Of a DNA stretch of 64,000 bases, positions 51,613-60,839 are shown one piece after another. The stretch is taken from contig JASGIT010000001.1 in assembly GCA_047601665.1 (NCBI GenBank), positions 4,588,001-4,652,000 on the forward strand, given 5' to 3'. A program made the position numbers and the translations under genes. Every line of letters begins with the position of its first letter. The stretch's first letter is position 1. The DNA is from JASGIT01 sp047601665 (GTDB lineage: Bacteria > Pseudomonadota > Gammaproteobacteria > Burkholderiales > Burkholderiaceae_C). The notes under the pieces are model-generated. The model had not been told where the DNA came from. It saw only the letters and a program-made list of their open reading frames with translations, and made no database searches.

Positions 51613-52563
51613 TTATCCTCTGCCGCTGGCGATCCGCGCCAGCGTGTCTTCAAGCGCCTGACGATCGGCCGCACGCTTGCCCGCCGTGCGTTGCGCGAGG
51701 TTGTGCAGCTTGCGCCGTACACCCGGCAACTCGCCCGCCTGCGCAAGCCCGATCAGGCCGAAGTCCGGCTGCTCGTTCTCCACGGACCGCAGGAACGCGC
51801 ATGACGGCTCATCCAGCCACGCGGCCACACGCGACAACAAGCGCTCGCGGCTTGCCAACAGGGCGCCGACCTCGATGGGCTCAGCCGTCATCCCTTTGAA
51901 ATGCGCCTCGAAAGTGGCCTCGAAATCCGTCGGCACGCGCGGCGCCAACATCTCCCAAGCCGGCTTGGGGCTGCACGTCAGGTACACGAGGAAGGTCTGC
52001 CAGAGACCCGCATCCACCCGCGCATCTTCCAGCAACAAGCCCACATCGAAGAGATCGCGTGGATGCTGCCGCGACAGCGCTGCCGCCAGCTTGCCGGCGT
52101 ACAGGTCGGCGAAGCCCAGCACCTGCACTTCGGCGAAGCCGAACGCCTCCTCCACCCGTGGCCGCACGACCATGGTCCGCACCGGATGCACTGTGCCGCG
52201 CATGACCGGCGCCGTCTCGATCTGCACGCGCGCACGGCCGCGGCTGGCCACCAGCCGGGTCACCATCCCACCCTCGCCCGCCGAAGTCTGTACCTGCAAT
52301 TGCAGCGGCCGGGCGCGCAGCGCATCCGCCAGCCGCCCCAGCGCCTCGGCGATCAGTCTTGCATCCTCGGCATAGTCGTGTACCGGCAGCCAAGCCAGAT
52401 CGATGTCCACCGACAGACGCGGCAGGTCATGCTCAAACAGGTTGATGGCCGTGCCACCCTTGAGCGCAAAGCGCGGCTCCTGCGCCAGCACCGGCAGGAT
52501 TTCCACCAGCAGCCGCACGCGGTCCGTGTAACGCCGATCCCAATGATCAAGCCAGGTGCTCAT
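51613..52563 (-). CDS. abiEii: AbiEii-type nucleotidyltransferase toxin
   Basis: This 316-residue protein has the AbiEii core: FALKGGTAINLFEHDLPRLS followed by VDIDLAWLP with the catalytic Asp pair, then LGFADLYAGKLAAALSRQHP and FDVGLLLED. Relatives transfer nucleotides to tRNA or bind GTP and arrest growth during phage infection. It overlaps the antitoxin gene by 17 bp, as in other AbiE operons (type IV toxin-antitoxin). Confidence 0.93.
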   Translation of the reverse strand: MSTWLDHWDRRYTDRVRLLVEILPVLAQEPRFALKGGTAINLFEHDLPRLSVDIDLAWLPVHDYAEDARLIAEALGRLADALRARPLQLQVQTSAGEGGMVTRLVASRGRARVQIETAPVMRGTVHPVRTMVVRPRVEEAFGFAEVQVLGFADLYAGKLAAALSRQHPRDLFDVGLLLEDARVDAGLWQTFLVYLTCSPKPAWEMLAPRVPTDFEATFEAHFKGMTAEPIEVGALLASRERLLSRVAAWLDEPSCAFLRSVENEQPDFGLIGLAQAGELPGVRRKLHNLAQRTAGKRAADRQALEDTLARIASGRG

Positions 52564-53368
52564 TGAGGTCTCCCGGCAAGGTGATCTGGTAAGTCGGATG
52601 CAGGCGACCACCGGGCACCAACGCGCGCTTGCCCCGGCCCAGATCGACATCCTCCAACGGCACGTGCGCCAGCCACGCATGCCGATGGCGATCGGCCAGG
52701 GCCAGGAACAACCGCTTCGCCTTGATGCTGCGGCAATGGCGCAGCAGCAGGCCGACCCGCTGCGGCCGCAGCGTGGTCATGGCCTGCATCAGCGCGTCGG
52801 CCTCATAGACCCCGGCGGCATCCGACACGCCATCGCACAGTTCCAGCATCGCCCGCTCGGGGGTGGAGTACACCAGAGCTCCGCTGCCCGGCGCGGCGCT
52901 GTGCCAGGCCAGCCCCTGCGCCGACAGGTCCGTCTCGGACATATCGTCCGTGAACGGGACGGCAGGCAGATCAAGCGGACCTTTGCCCAGGTACTCGAAG
53001 CGCTGCTCCATCGACAGCTTGCCCACCCAGCCTGGCGGTCGCTCCGGCCCATAGAGGGTGATCGTCCCGGCATCGCCCAGGCGCAGATAGTGCTCATGCC
53101 CCTGCAGGGCCAGCGCAAAACGCCCTCCGATGTGCAACGGCATGCCCTCCCCGACCTGAAGGCTATGGACCACGCCTTCCCATTGAAGCCGCCCGCCCCT
53201 GCGCTGGTAGACACCGCGGGCAGGCGACACCAGCCAGCCGCTGGCGACATAGCGCGCGACCAGGCTGTTGGAGTAGCCGCGTGCGCGCAACCATCGGCTG
53301 GACACCAGGCGTGTATCGCCCAGCTCGGCCAGCAGATGGTTCAGTTTTCCTGAATTTTGAGCATCCAT
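52547..53368 (-). CDS. abiEi: AbiEi-type antitoxin and transcriptional repressor
   Basis: This 273-residue protein has an N-terminal winged helix (DTRLVSSRWLRARGYSNSLV, WLVSPARGVYQRRG) and the AbiEi C-terminal domain (STPERAMLELCDGVSD, LLLRHCRSIKAKRLFL). AbiEi proteins repress their own operon by binding inverted repeats (established for Streptococcus). A matching 9-bp inverted repeat straddles the start codon here (53355-53379). The ATG at 53368 has no Shine-Dalgarno sequence, and a promoter-like TTGGAG/TATTTT pair would start transcription almost at the ATG. Confidence 0.92.
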   Translation of the reverse strand: MDAQNSGKLNHLLAELGDTRLVSSRWLRARGYSNSLVARYVASGWLVSPARGVYQRRGGRLQWEGVVHSLQVGEGMPLHIGGRFALALQGHEHYLRLGDAGTITLYGPERPPGWVGKLSMEQRFEYLGKGPLDLPAVPFTDDMSETDLSAQGLAWHSAAPGSGALVYSTPERAMLELCDGVSDAAGVYEADALMQAMTTLRPQRVGLLLRHCRSIKAKRLFLALADRHRHAWLAHVPLEDVDLGRGKRALVPGGRLHPTYQITLPGDLNEHLA

Positions 53369-53379
53369 AGTGCTCAAAA
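53355..53379. promoter_or_regulatory. AbiE operator: 9-bp inverted repeat around the start codon
   Basis: TTTTGAGCA and TGCTCAAAA are perfect arms with a 7-bp spacer that contains the abiEi start codon. It is the obvious operator for AbiEi self-repression and could also form an mRNA hairpin with the AUG in its loop. The same half-site recurs near the Fic gene. Confidence 0.65.
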
Positions 53380-53524
53380 TATCAGATTTATAAACTATCT
53401 CCAATGCCAAGTGGTTTAAAAATAGCTGGAAATACTCACCTTGAGTGGTCTTTTTTCCACAAAAACAAACTTTCGAGGACCTGTTCGCACCGAATCCCAA
53501 TGCACTCATCATGCGGTCCTCCCG

Positions 53525-53800
53525 TCACAAGGCCGAGCTGAGCATGGGGACCGGTATATTCTCCGGCTGCAACTTGGGCACATGGGTCTGCCCATCGATC
53601 CAGGCATCCACCATATCTGCCCACTCCTGCAGCATGTGGCACTGCACGGCGTGCTCAGCCTTCTTGTAGGCCCAGCGCGAAGACCTGCTCCGCCTTCATG
53701 CGCCAGGCACTGCTCAATCCAGTCCTCGTTGAAGCAGTGTGGCGTTGGTCTATCGCAGGTCATGCACCGCGAACAGCTTGCGGACCTTTCAATGGCTGGC
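53525..53800 (-). pseudogene. Decayed integrase 3' fragment
   Basis: The minus strand matches the C-terminal part of the intact integrase at 60840-62096. It shows WIEQCLAHE, the CCRSGQIWWMPGSMGRPMCP-type codons of the tail in shifted frame, and long runs such as CACTCCTGCAGCATGTGGC. Several small indels break the frame. It marks an earlier integrase gene on the left side of the STAND/Fic segment. Confidence 0.85.
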
Positions 53801-54277
53801 ATCTGCCAGACGCCATAGGAAGCCACTGATTCTTGATTGACAGCCTTAGGCTGATCTGAGCCATTCACGGTCCAGTGCCTGAACGGCAGCAACCGCCCAC
53901 ACCGGTCGTTGAACGTTACTTGTCCTGAATAGCCGCTTCACCATCGGAACCGATCCCTCGATTGCATGGTTCGCCATGTACCGACTCGAACGACCGCTTC
54001 TGTGTGCAGCGACAAGCTCATGTCGACCCATAAGCGTCGGTCGCAGCGAGCAAAAGCAGTCACTGAGTTTGAGTGATATATAGCGAGTCAGCGCGATCAA
54101 TGCCCAATCGTCGGGTAAACAGTCGAGAGGCTGGCTGCAGCGCCCGCTAGTAGCGGTAGCCGTTTGCGTAAGCCAGGCATGCCACTGCGGCAGTGGGCAT
54201 CAGAATGGCTGCGGCGAAACCGAGGCCACCTACAGATGCTCCGCTACTGTACGATTCGGTTTAAGTCGATCGAACAT
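53801..54277. other. No gene recognised
   Basis: This 477-bp stretch has only short frames without family features. AGGAGG at 54278-54283 belongs to the next gene. Nothing else was recognised. Confidence 0.5.
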
Positions 54278-54288
54278 AGGAGGTGCAC

Positions 54289-56787
54289 TTGCTCGAAATC
54301 TACACCAAAGAATTGAGCATCGCTCGGGCGCAGGGTTCCCACGCTGAGGCGCTTAGCTACTTATCGTCAATCTTCCGATCGTTACTACAAGCACTTGCGC
54401 TTTCATCCATTGAAGTGACGCTTCAAGCAACGCCTGTCGCGGACGATGACGGTACCCTTAAGCAGTTTATCGATCGATTCGGTCAGCCGTCTGACGGCTT
54501 GCCTGTTGAAATCTTAGACCATCTTGTTCCGCGGATCCGTAGCTTGGTATTCCGTGGATTCTTGAAAGGGTGGTACGAGAAGAATGATGGCAGAGAAAAT
54601 TCCATTGTTGAGGCATTGACAGAATGGGTCGAATTCCGGAACAAGCGTCCTGGCCATGGTGTTCTCGATTTGCCCAACACCAGCCTGTGGGCGCAGCGTA
54701 CTAGCGATCTAATTCAAAGAGTCCTTGATGCAGCAGCAGAGGTCCTACCTCAGCAGCACAGTTTAGGTCTAGTTGCAAAGTTTGGTGACATCGCAGCGAC
54801 TTTATCCGTACCGTTAATCGTTGACGGCTCCGCCATCGTTGTATCGCGAGTCAGCTCGCGGGGTGGAGTATGGAAGCTGCAGGGTCAAATACTGTCTTGG
54901 TCAGAAGCGCGCGACGTCACACTTGACCTTGGCCCATCTACTATATTTTCAACAGAGTACCGCCCGAACGATAGATTTAGGTGGTCCGAGGTTCCATATG
55001 GCGGAGCCTCAAGGTTGGTTTTGAATAATATTCCAGTACGACAAACGGCGACTTTTGTGGGGAGAAAAAAGGAGCTCGAAAAGCTGGCAGAGTGGTTGGA
55101 AAGCATTGCCGACTCTAGAGCTTGCCTTGTGTTCGGAGATGGCGGCTTCGGCAAGACGACATTGGTTCTGGAGTTCTTCAATCAGCTCATTGACGACGGC
55201 CCACATAATCCCAAAACCCCGCTACCTTCGATAATTAGCTTTTATACGGCAAAGAGGACGAAATGGACTGAAGAAGGCTTGGTTCATTTCAAAGGTATAT
55301 CTGATGCAATGGAGGATAGCGTAAGGGAGCTGATGTACTGTCTTCACCCTGTGCTGGGCAAGGATTGGTACAAATTGGAAGGACGTGCACTAATTGAAAA
55401 GGCAGCGACGGATCTTACTAAAGATGGTTTCACCCGCGACGACGTTCTTCTAATCATTGACAACACCGAGACATTAGCAACCTCAGCATCCGATGCCGAG
55501 GATCTTGCGGACTTCATGTCGCGAGTGGCCAAGAGAGTCGGCCGGGTCGTAATAACCTCGCGCCGGCGGGAACTGCTCGCAGCAGAACCTGTAGCAGTTA
55601 GTCAGTTGTCTCTTGAAGAGGCGCTCACGCTGCTTCGAAGACTCGGCGCCGAGTACGGAGCGCAATCAGTCGTGCAGGCAAGCGAGCCCAAGTTGCGCAA
55701 AGCCTGCGAGCAACTGATGTACAAACCGCTACTCATTGACACCCTCGTACGCTACATCGCCCGCTCGTCAACAGGTATCCAAGAGGGCTTAGATCAAATC
55801 CTCAAGAAGACCAGCGATGAACTTCTGGAATTCTTGTACGAAGATGCTTGGCTGAGAATGAATCGGTTGGTTCAGGAGGTCTTCATAGTCCTAGCCTCTC
55901 TGGCAACGCCACCAGACTCAAAGTCGGTAGGTGATGTATGTAGAGAGGTCGGTGTAAGCCACTCAGAGTTTCAATCGAGTTTGGCTGAGACCTACTTTGC
56001 GACGATAACCGATCGCGGGGACCTATACGACCTGGAGATTGTCGATCTGGCAAAAGAGTTTTTCAGGCAGAAGAAGCGGCGCGCTAATACACAAGATGCC
56101 CAGCGCTTCGACAAGATCGCGTTCGCGGTCGACAAGTTGGCGGCAGCGCGGCACGAGGTGGATCAGGCCTATCGGACGGATCGAGTTGCTGATGCTTATC
56201 GCAGCGAATATGCCAAGGCCGCTAAGCTGGCAATAATTAGAAGAGACTATAAAGCAGCCAGAGAAAACTTTGATTTAGCCGTTATTGAGGAGCCATTGAA
56301 CGCAGCGCTGCGTGAGCGGATTGCTTCGTTCTTTCTGCGAAATCTTGGCAAGGCACAACTTGCCTTGCCCTTTGCGCGCAAGGCAACCGAACTTGACCCA
56401 CAAAGCGCCGACGCTTGGTTAACTCTGGGGCTGGTTAAATTTCAAGTTGGAGACATTAGTGGCGGGGATATTGCGATGGATAATGCCATGAACCATGGCA
56501 AGCCAGAATCCTTGTGCGCATTAAGAAAGGCAATTGCTCGTTATCATGCTGCTCGTCTTGAGCCGTACGGAATGCGCGCGGCCAAGTTGCTGAAAGAGGC
56601 GGTATCCCTCGTTGAGTTTTCACTTCGTTTGCCGACGGATCGGGACTTCTACTCCCAGAAGAACAGAAGGGAGGCGGAGAAGTATGTTGTTCTCATTCGT
56701 TCCCTGATCTTGATGATTAACCGCCGAGAAGTCACTGCTGATAACTCGCCACAAGGGGGCCAGACCGGACTGCCATCGCAGAGCTGA
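54289..56787 (+). CDS. Large STAND-type NTPase with HEPN-like N-terminus and TPR-like C-terminus
   Basis: This 832-residue protein probably starts at TTG 54289, five bases after AGGAGG; a GTG two codons upstream overlaps that site. Residues 1-250 are helical and carry EFRNKRPGHG (117-124), an RN...H pattern as in HEPN RNases. Residues 280-500 form an NB-ARC/AAA-like NTPase: VFGDGGFGKTTLV (Walker A), VLLIIDNTE (Walker B) and VGRVVITSRR. The C-terminus (about 640-740) has TPR-like helices (AARENFDLAVIEEP, ALPFARKATELDPQSADAWL). STAND NTPases with RNase or other effectors act in anti-phage defence (established for Avs and NLR-like proteins). Base composition is clearly lower in GC than the neighbours. 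Confidence 0.8.
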   Translation: MLEIYTKELSIARAQGSHAEALSYLSSIFRSLLQALALSSIEVTLQATPVADDDGTLKQFIDRFGQPSDGLPVEILDHLVPRIRSLVFRGFLKGWYEKNDGRENSIVEALTEWVEFRNKRPGHGVLDLPNTSLWAQRTSDLIQRVLDAAAEVLPQQHSLGLVAKFGDIAATLSVPLIVDGSAIVVSRVSSRGGVWKLQGQILSWSEARDVTLDLGPSTIFSTEYRPNDRFRWSEVPYGGASRLVLNNIPVRQTATFVGRKKELEKLAEWLESIADSRACLVFGDGGFGKTTLVLEFFNQLIDDGPHNPKTPLPSIISFYTAKRTKWTEEGLVHFKGISDAMEDSVRELMYCLHPVLGKDWYKLEGRALIEKAATDLTKDGFTRDDVLLIIDNTETLATSASDAEDLADFMSRVAKRVGRVVITSRRRELLAAEPVAVSQLSLEEALTLLRRLGAEYGAQSVVQASEPKLRKACEQLMYKPLLIDTLVRYIARSSTGIQEGLDQILKKTSDELLEFLYEDAWLRMNRLVQEVFIVLASLATPPDSKSVGDVCREVGVSHSEFQSSLAETYFATITDRGDLYDLEIVDLAKEFFRQKKRRANTQDAQRFDKIAFAVDKLAAARHEVDQAYRTDRVADAYRSEYAKAAKLAIIRRDYKAARENFDLAVIEEPLNAALRERIASFFLRNLGKAQLALPFARKATELDPQSADAWLTLGLVKFQVGDISGGDIAMDNAMNHGKPESLCALRKAIARYHAARLEPYGMRAAKLLKEAVSLVEFSLRLPTDRDFYSQKNRREAEKYVVLIRSLILMINRREVTADNSPQGGQTGLPSQS

Positions 56788-57020
56788 CCCATAGAACTGC
56801 GCACGTTCTACGTCGGCTTACAGGAGCAACGATGGCCTTCCGCTCCTGGCCGGTAGCACCAGTTCGTGAACCTCGCTGACAGTTGACGTTTCCGGCTTGG
56901 TTCGTGTATCAGGGAGTCTGCTTCCTGGCGCATCCGTGTACTCACACTCTCGGCCATGAGCTGTCAATGGCTGCGAGTATGAACCTACACGCAACGCTTC
57001 AATTCGGCCAACTCACAAAG

Positions 57021-57063
57021 AATTTGAGCTTAATTTTTTTTGGTATGAAAGCTGTGCTCAAAA
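57021..57063. promoter_or_regulatory. Spaced inverted repeat TTTGAGC / GCTCAAA
   Basis: AATTTGAGC and TGCTCAAAA half-sites face each other about 25 bp apart in the 305-bp gap after the STAND gene. They resemble the AbiE and Fic palindromes. The gap holds no gene; both flanking genes end here. Confidence 0.3.
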
Positions 57064-57092
57064 TGAGCTAAGTAGATGCCCTCGTGTGACAT

Positions 57093-57722
57093 TCAATTAC
57101 TCATGTGCGCATATAGGAACGGTCCCAAGGCTGAACCTCCCGGCTTTGGCTCCTTAAGCAGGCTGAAGATCATTGCTGTCGATTCTTGGGGCGTCATCTC
57201 GCACAGGTCAACTAAGAAATAATTGAAGAACGCATGACAGACTCGAAGTGATTGAATCGCATGCACAGCCTTGAAGTAGGTCGATACATGAGGAAGCTTC
57301 GAAGCGGGAGACTCTTTGGGGACGCTCACTAGAGTATTGCTATCAATTTCCTTCCATTCAAGAGCCTGCGCCTTTGGGTGGACATATCTGTTTCTTACCG
57401 AAAATAGCTCATTGAGTCCTTGGACTGTGTTTAAAGAGTAGTCGATCTTCTTCCCAAGCTTTGTCTGCGCAAAGAACTCGAATTTCTAAACCACAGGAAA
57501 CTTATCGATTTTATCGAGGAGCTGATTCGATACATCGAGTACTTCTAAGCTGGCATTTGCAACGGCCTCAATGAACATTATGGTCGCTGAGAATGATGCT
57601 CTAGCCAATGCCCGACTGGCCATCTCATGATGTGCATGAACTGCATCAAAGCACAGATGAAGGCTGTCTTCACACAGAGTCTTCGTGAATCTATCGTAAA
57701 TGTGATCAGGCCTATCAATCAT
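57093..57722 (-). pseudogene. Hypothetical HEPN-like protein interrupted by one amber codon
   Basis: The frame from the ATG at 57722 to 57093 has a single in-frame TAG at 57486-57488. Before it the protein reads FDAVHAHHEMASRALARASF and ends KIDKFPVV. After it comes KFEFFAQTKLGKKIDYSLN, ELFSVRNRYVHPKAQAL and so on to the true end. SVRNRYVHPK is an RN...H motif as in HEPN domains. Read through, it would be a 209-residue protein. The start overlaps the upstream small gene (ATGATTGA). Confidence 0.65.
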
Positions 57723-57960
57723 GCCTAATGCCTAAGTTGAGTCGAGCAGCGAGCTGCTCCCCAGTTTCGAGAGCGTATTCGCTCCAAACACTATATAGCC
57801 TGCCAATTGATTTTGAGCACCAGAAACCATCAGATGACGGCTTCGCAGGTTCTTTTTGAATGACTGCAATGGGTCGGTACCGTCGCTGCTTTCGGCCAAT
57901 AGGAATTGAAGGAAAAAGTGAGACGCGGTCATTCGATATTTGAGTTACCGAATCGCCCAC
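57715..57960 (-). CDS. Small hypothetical protein
   Basis: This product is 81 residues if GTG at 57960 is the start. It contains SIPIGRKQRRYRPIAVIQKE and SDGFWCSKSIGRLYSVWSEY, which look like real protein sequence. It overlaps the next gene's start by eight bases and lies 26 bp after the upstream gene, so it fits an operon. No family was recognised and the start is uncertain. Confidence 0.45.
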   Translation of the reverse strand: MGDSVTQISNDRVSLFPSIPIGRKQRRYRPIAVIQKEPAKPSSDGFWCSKSIGRLYSVWSEYALETGEQLAARLNLGIRHD

Positions 57961-57986
57961 TGTGGCGGGGCTGATTGAACGGCTGA

Positions 57987-58592
57987 TTAGCCCTTGCCAG
58001 GATTGAGCATTTGCTCTGTGCGCAAGAAATTCCGCAAACCGGTCTCCATGCACGATTTGATCGACTCGATTCTAGCGAACGCCTTTCGCTTATCCTCGTG
58101 GTACTTGTCGTCGTATGTATCCCGTTTCATCGCATTTTTGAACTGATTGAACGCGGAGATGCTCTCATCGTGAATCTCTAAAAGAGAGGCGGGCAATAGT
58201 AGCCTAGCGGATCCCTCCAGTGCCCCTAATTCGGAACGATACACATCTAGGTTTTCCCAAAAAATATCTTTGGTATTCTGTATGCTTCCATCAGGGAACT
58301 TGAAGGCATCTTGATTCGTAGCGTTTTGGCAGATGCGGTAGTGGCGATAGAAAGATTCGTAGTATTTGACTAGAAGCTCCAGGTGCTTCGTATACGCCGA
58401 CTCGCGCAGTTTTAATTCGTGGGCAAGATCTGCAACCCTTTGGTTTAGGTTGGATGCTTCACGTTGCAGTGTCCTCTTCGCATGTAGATCAGCTAAGTAG
58501 TGGACAAGCACCGCGACCACAGCGGCCCATCCGCCAAATGCACCGAGCACAGTAAGGATGGAAGTGAACCAAGAATCTGAAGGCGTTGGCAT
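57987..58592 (-). CDS. Hypothetical membrane-anchored coiled-coil protein
   Basis: This 201-residue protein has one membrane segment near residues 10-32 (ILTVLGAFGGWAAVVAVLVH). A coiled-coil-like helix follows (LQREASNLNQRVADLAHELK), then a helical domain with YYESFYRHYRICQNA and FNQFKNAMKRDTYDDK. No family was recognised. It is first in a three-gene minus-strand operon ending with the HEPN-like gene. Confidence 0.7.
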   Translation of the reverse strand: MPTPSDSWFTSILTVLGAFGGWAAVVAVLVHYLADLHAKRTLQREASNLNQRVADLAHELKLRESAYTKHLELLVKYYESFYRHYRICQNATNQDAFKFPDGSIQNTKDIFWENLDVYRSELGALEGSARLLLPASLLEIHDESISAFNQFKNAMKRDTYDDKYHEDKRKAFARIESIKSCMETGLRNFLRTEQMLNPGKG

Positions 58593-59015
58593 GGCTCAAT
58601 CATACTAATGGGAGCAAACACTCAAGGTATGCGACGTTGGAGAGAGTTCAGTGTGTATAGCTTGTGCCGGACGCTATCCTGAGGGACAGCTTGAAAGTGT
58701 GATCCGGATGGCAGCTTTGGGTCGACAGCACTTGTTCGTGAGGCCTTCCAGCAACCTATCGGCCCGCAGTTGACGGCCACTGTCCGCTGCTCGCCTGACA
58801 CCTGTCGTTGGCCTACTGGCCAACACCGGTGCTCGGATGAGCACAATGGAGCGGCGACCGATAGTTCACGATGCGGCTATAAGCAGCAGCAATCGCTGCA
58901 AAGCAGCCTTCTCATGCCGCATGACGGACTCAGGCTGGTTGCTGCCGGTCACAGGCTCGCCGCGGGGTGACTGCTGCGATCAAGAGCAGACGATCAAGAG
59001 GGTCGCTAAGCGCTT
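58593..59015. other. No gene recognised
   Basis: This is a 423-bp spacer between the hypothetical operon and the Fic gene. Frames are short and without family features. Promoters for the operon at 58592 should lie in its left part. Nothing else was recognised. Confidence 0.5.
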
Positions 59016-60629
59016 TCAGCGCCCCACAGGTTTTTCTGGCCGATAGCGCTCGACCACGGCACCGTCCGCAGCACCGCCCTCTTGATAAACCCGCGAAACG
59101 GCTTCGACGACCTCCGCCCACACCCCGGGCCGCTGCAGCACCGGCATTTCCTTAGCAAGCACATTGCTGAGCTCGCCACGGTTCTGCTCCAGCGAACGCA
59201 GCACCCTATCCGCCTGCGGGTCAGGCATCTCGACCACCTCCTTCAACGCCGCACGTGCCCGGGCATGGCTGCGCAGATAGCGGGACTCCTCACGCATTTG
59301 CTCCGTCAAGGTTCGGCCGATGATGTTGGCCAGGAACGCCACATGAGGCCCCAGATCGGAATAGCGCCACAGCGGTCTGGCCTGTTCTACACCAGAAAAG
59401 GCGAAGTTCGACACCACGCCGTCTGGGTACGTGGTTTGCAGCGGCTCGAAGGCGACCTGATCACGAACGGCCTGCACCAAGGGCTTGGACACCCGATCCA
59501 GTACCTGGTCGTAGCCTCGCCGCTCCCCCACGTCGTCCGTGATGACTGCCGATATGGGCAGGATCACAGGGTCCGGGATCACGCCGTCCCGCCGCAGGAT
59601 GTCATTGACCAGGAAGCGATGCACGCGGCCGTTGCCGTCGGCCAGAGGGTGGATGTAGACGAAGCCGAAGGCCGCTACCGCACTGCGCATCGTGGACGAC
59701 TGGCCTTGTGTTCTCTCAAGGAACACGCGCAACCCATCCAGCATCGCGGCGACTTCCCCGGCCGGAGGCGCCACATAGTGCACGACCTCCTGGTACCGCA
59801 CCGTCTCGCCAACGAACACGGGAGACTGGCGCACACCGAAGTGTGTGATCGTTGTCCGATCGCCCAGGATTTCCTGCTGCAGCTCGGCCAGCACCGCATC
59901 GCTCAGCGGCAACTCGCCCTGTCCAGTACGCCGTACCATCACGTCTGCAAAACGCTGTACGCGCCCTACCCGATCGGCCTCGCCTTCGATGGCGAAGCTG
60001 GCCTTGCTCTCCCGCAGGGTCATCCATACCGCCGCCCGCATCAGAAGGTCTTCGCCAAACTCGGCCTTCAACGCTCCGAACAGGTGCGGCACGTCCAGCG
60101 CAGAGGCACGAGTCACGATGTCAGTCTTGACCACCATAGGGCAAAAGTGCCGGGTGCCGGGCAGGTTATCGTTTACCCGCCAGCGCTGTACCTTGACGGC
60201 CCGGTCGGCAGAGGCAGTGACCAGCTTGGCACTATCAATGGCATCGACGTAGTTGCCGCCCAGGCGCTCCGGCACCTCCAGCGCCTGCCCCGTCAGCCAC
60301 TCGTACAGGAACGCCGCCCGGCGGGCATATTGGCCAGTGGGTTCGGCCATGATCCAGGCTTGGACGAAGTCCGGCCCGGTCTGCTCGAAGAGGCGGGCCA
60401 AGAATTCCAGATGAGGGATCTCGTGCCGCAGATGGAACTGCAGATGCGCAGCGGGGTCTGCGGCTGGGCGCCTCGCCTCCGTATAGGTTTCCAGACGGAA
60501 CCCCTCGTCGACCCGTGTAGCGCGCCGACCGCCCACCTGGCTTGTCACAGGCGGTCGACCCAGAGGCCTCACGCCATAGGCGCGAGCCAGCCAAGCCGCG
60601 CCGAGCGGCTCTGGGGGCAGGTCAATCAT
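59016..60629 (-). CDS. fic: Fic-family protein (probable AMP transferase)
   Basis: This 537-residue protein has the Fic active-site loop YIHPLADGNGRVHR (residues 325-338), matching HPFx(D/N)GNGRxxR. The self-inhibitory helix motif SFAIEGE (211-217) corresponds to (S/T)xxxE(G/N), which holds the enzyme off until released. Fic proteins AMPylate target proteins. The ATG at 60629 follows AGGAGA by 8 bases. Upstream lie TTTTGAGC-type repeats at 60660 and 60742. Confidence 0.92.
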   Translation of the reverse strand: MIDLPPEPLGAAWLARAYGVRPLGRPPVTSQVGGRRATRVDEGFRLETYTEARRPAADPAAHLQFHLRHEIPHLEFLARLFEQTGPDFVQAWIMAEPTGQYARRAAFLYEWLTGQALEVPERLGGNYVDAIDSAKLVTASADRAVKVQRWRVNDNLPGTRHFCPMVVKTDIVTRASALDVPHLFGALKAEFGEDLLMRAAVWMTLRESKASFAIEGEADRVGRVQRFADVMVRRTGQGELPLSDAVLAELQQEILGDRTTITHFGVRQSPVFVGETVRYQEVVHYVAPPAGEVAAMLDGLRVFLERTQGQSSTMRSAVAAFGFVYIHPLADGNGRVHRFLVNDILRRDGVIPDPVILPISAVITDDVGERRGYDQVLDRVSKPLVQAVRDQVAFEPLQTTYPDGVVSNFAFSGVEQARPLWRYSDLGPHVAFLANIIGRTLTEQMREESRYLRSHARARAALKEVVEMPDPQADRVLRSLEQNRGELSNVLAKEMPVLQRPGVWAEVVEAVSRVYQEGGAADGAVVERYRPEKPVGR

Positions 60630-60741
60630 GAGGTATCTCCTGAAAAAACGGCTTTTGCCTGCTCAAAAATGATGATGCATGCCTACCGCCTTTGCGCAAT
60701 GGATTACAGGCGCTTCAAAACGAATAAAAATAAATGATACT

Positions 60742-60761
60742 GCTCAAAAATAATTTTGAGC
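60742..60761. promoter_or_regulatory. Palindrome GCTCAAAA-N4-TTTTGAGC upstream of fic
   Basis: Perfect 8-bp arms surround ATAA, 113 bp before the fic ATG, and a lone TGCTCAAAA lies at 60660-60668. The half-site is the same as in the AbiE operator, with arms facing the other way. It also lies between the fic start and the integrase stop and could act as a weak bidirectional terminator. Confidence 0.45.
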
Positions 60762-60839
60762 CAGTTTGGAGCATTCTCCAAGCCCACGAAAGCGCCCAAG
60801 AGGCAGGCAGCAAGAGCGCCTTCGCCCCTCGCCCGTCGG

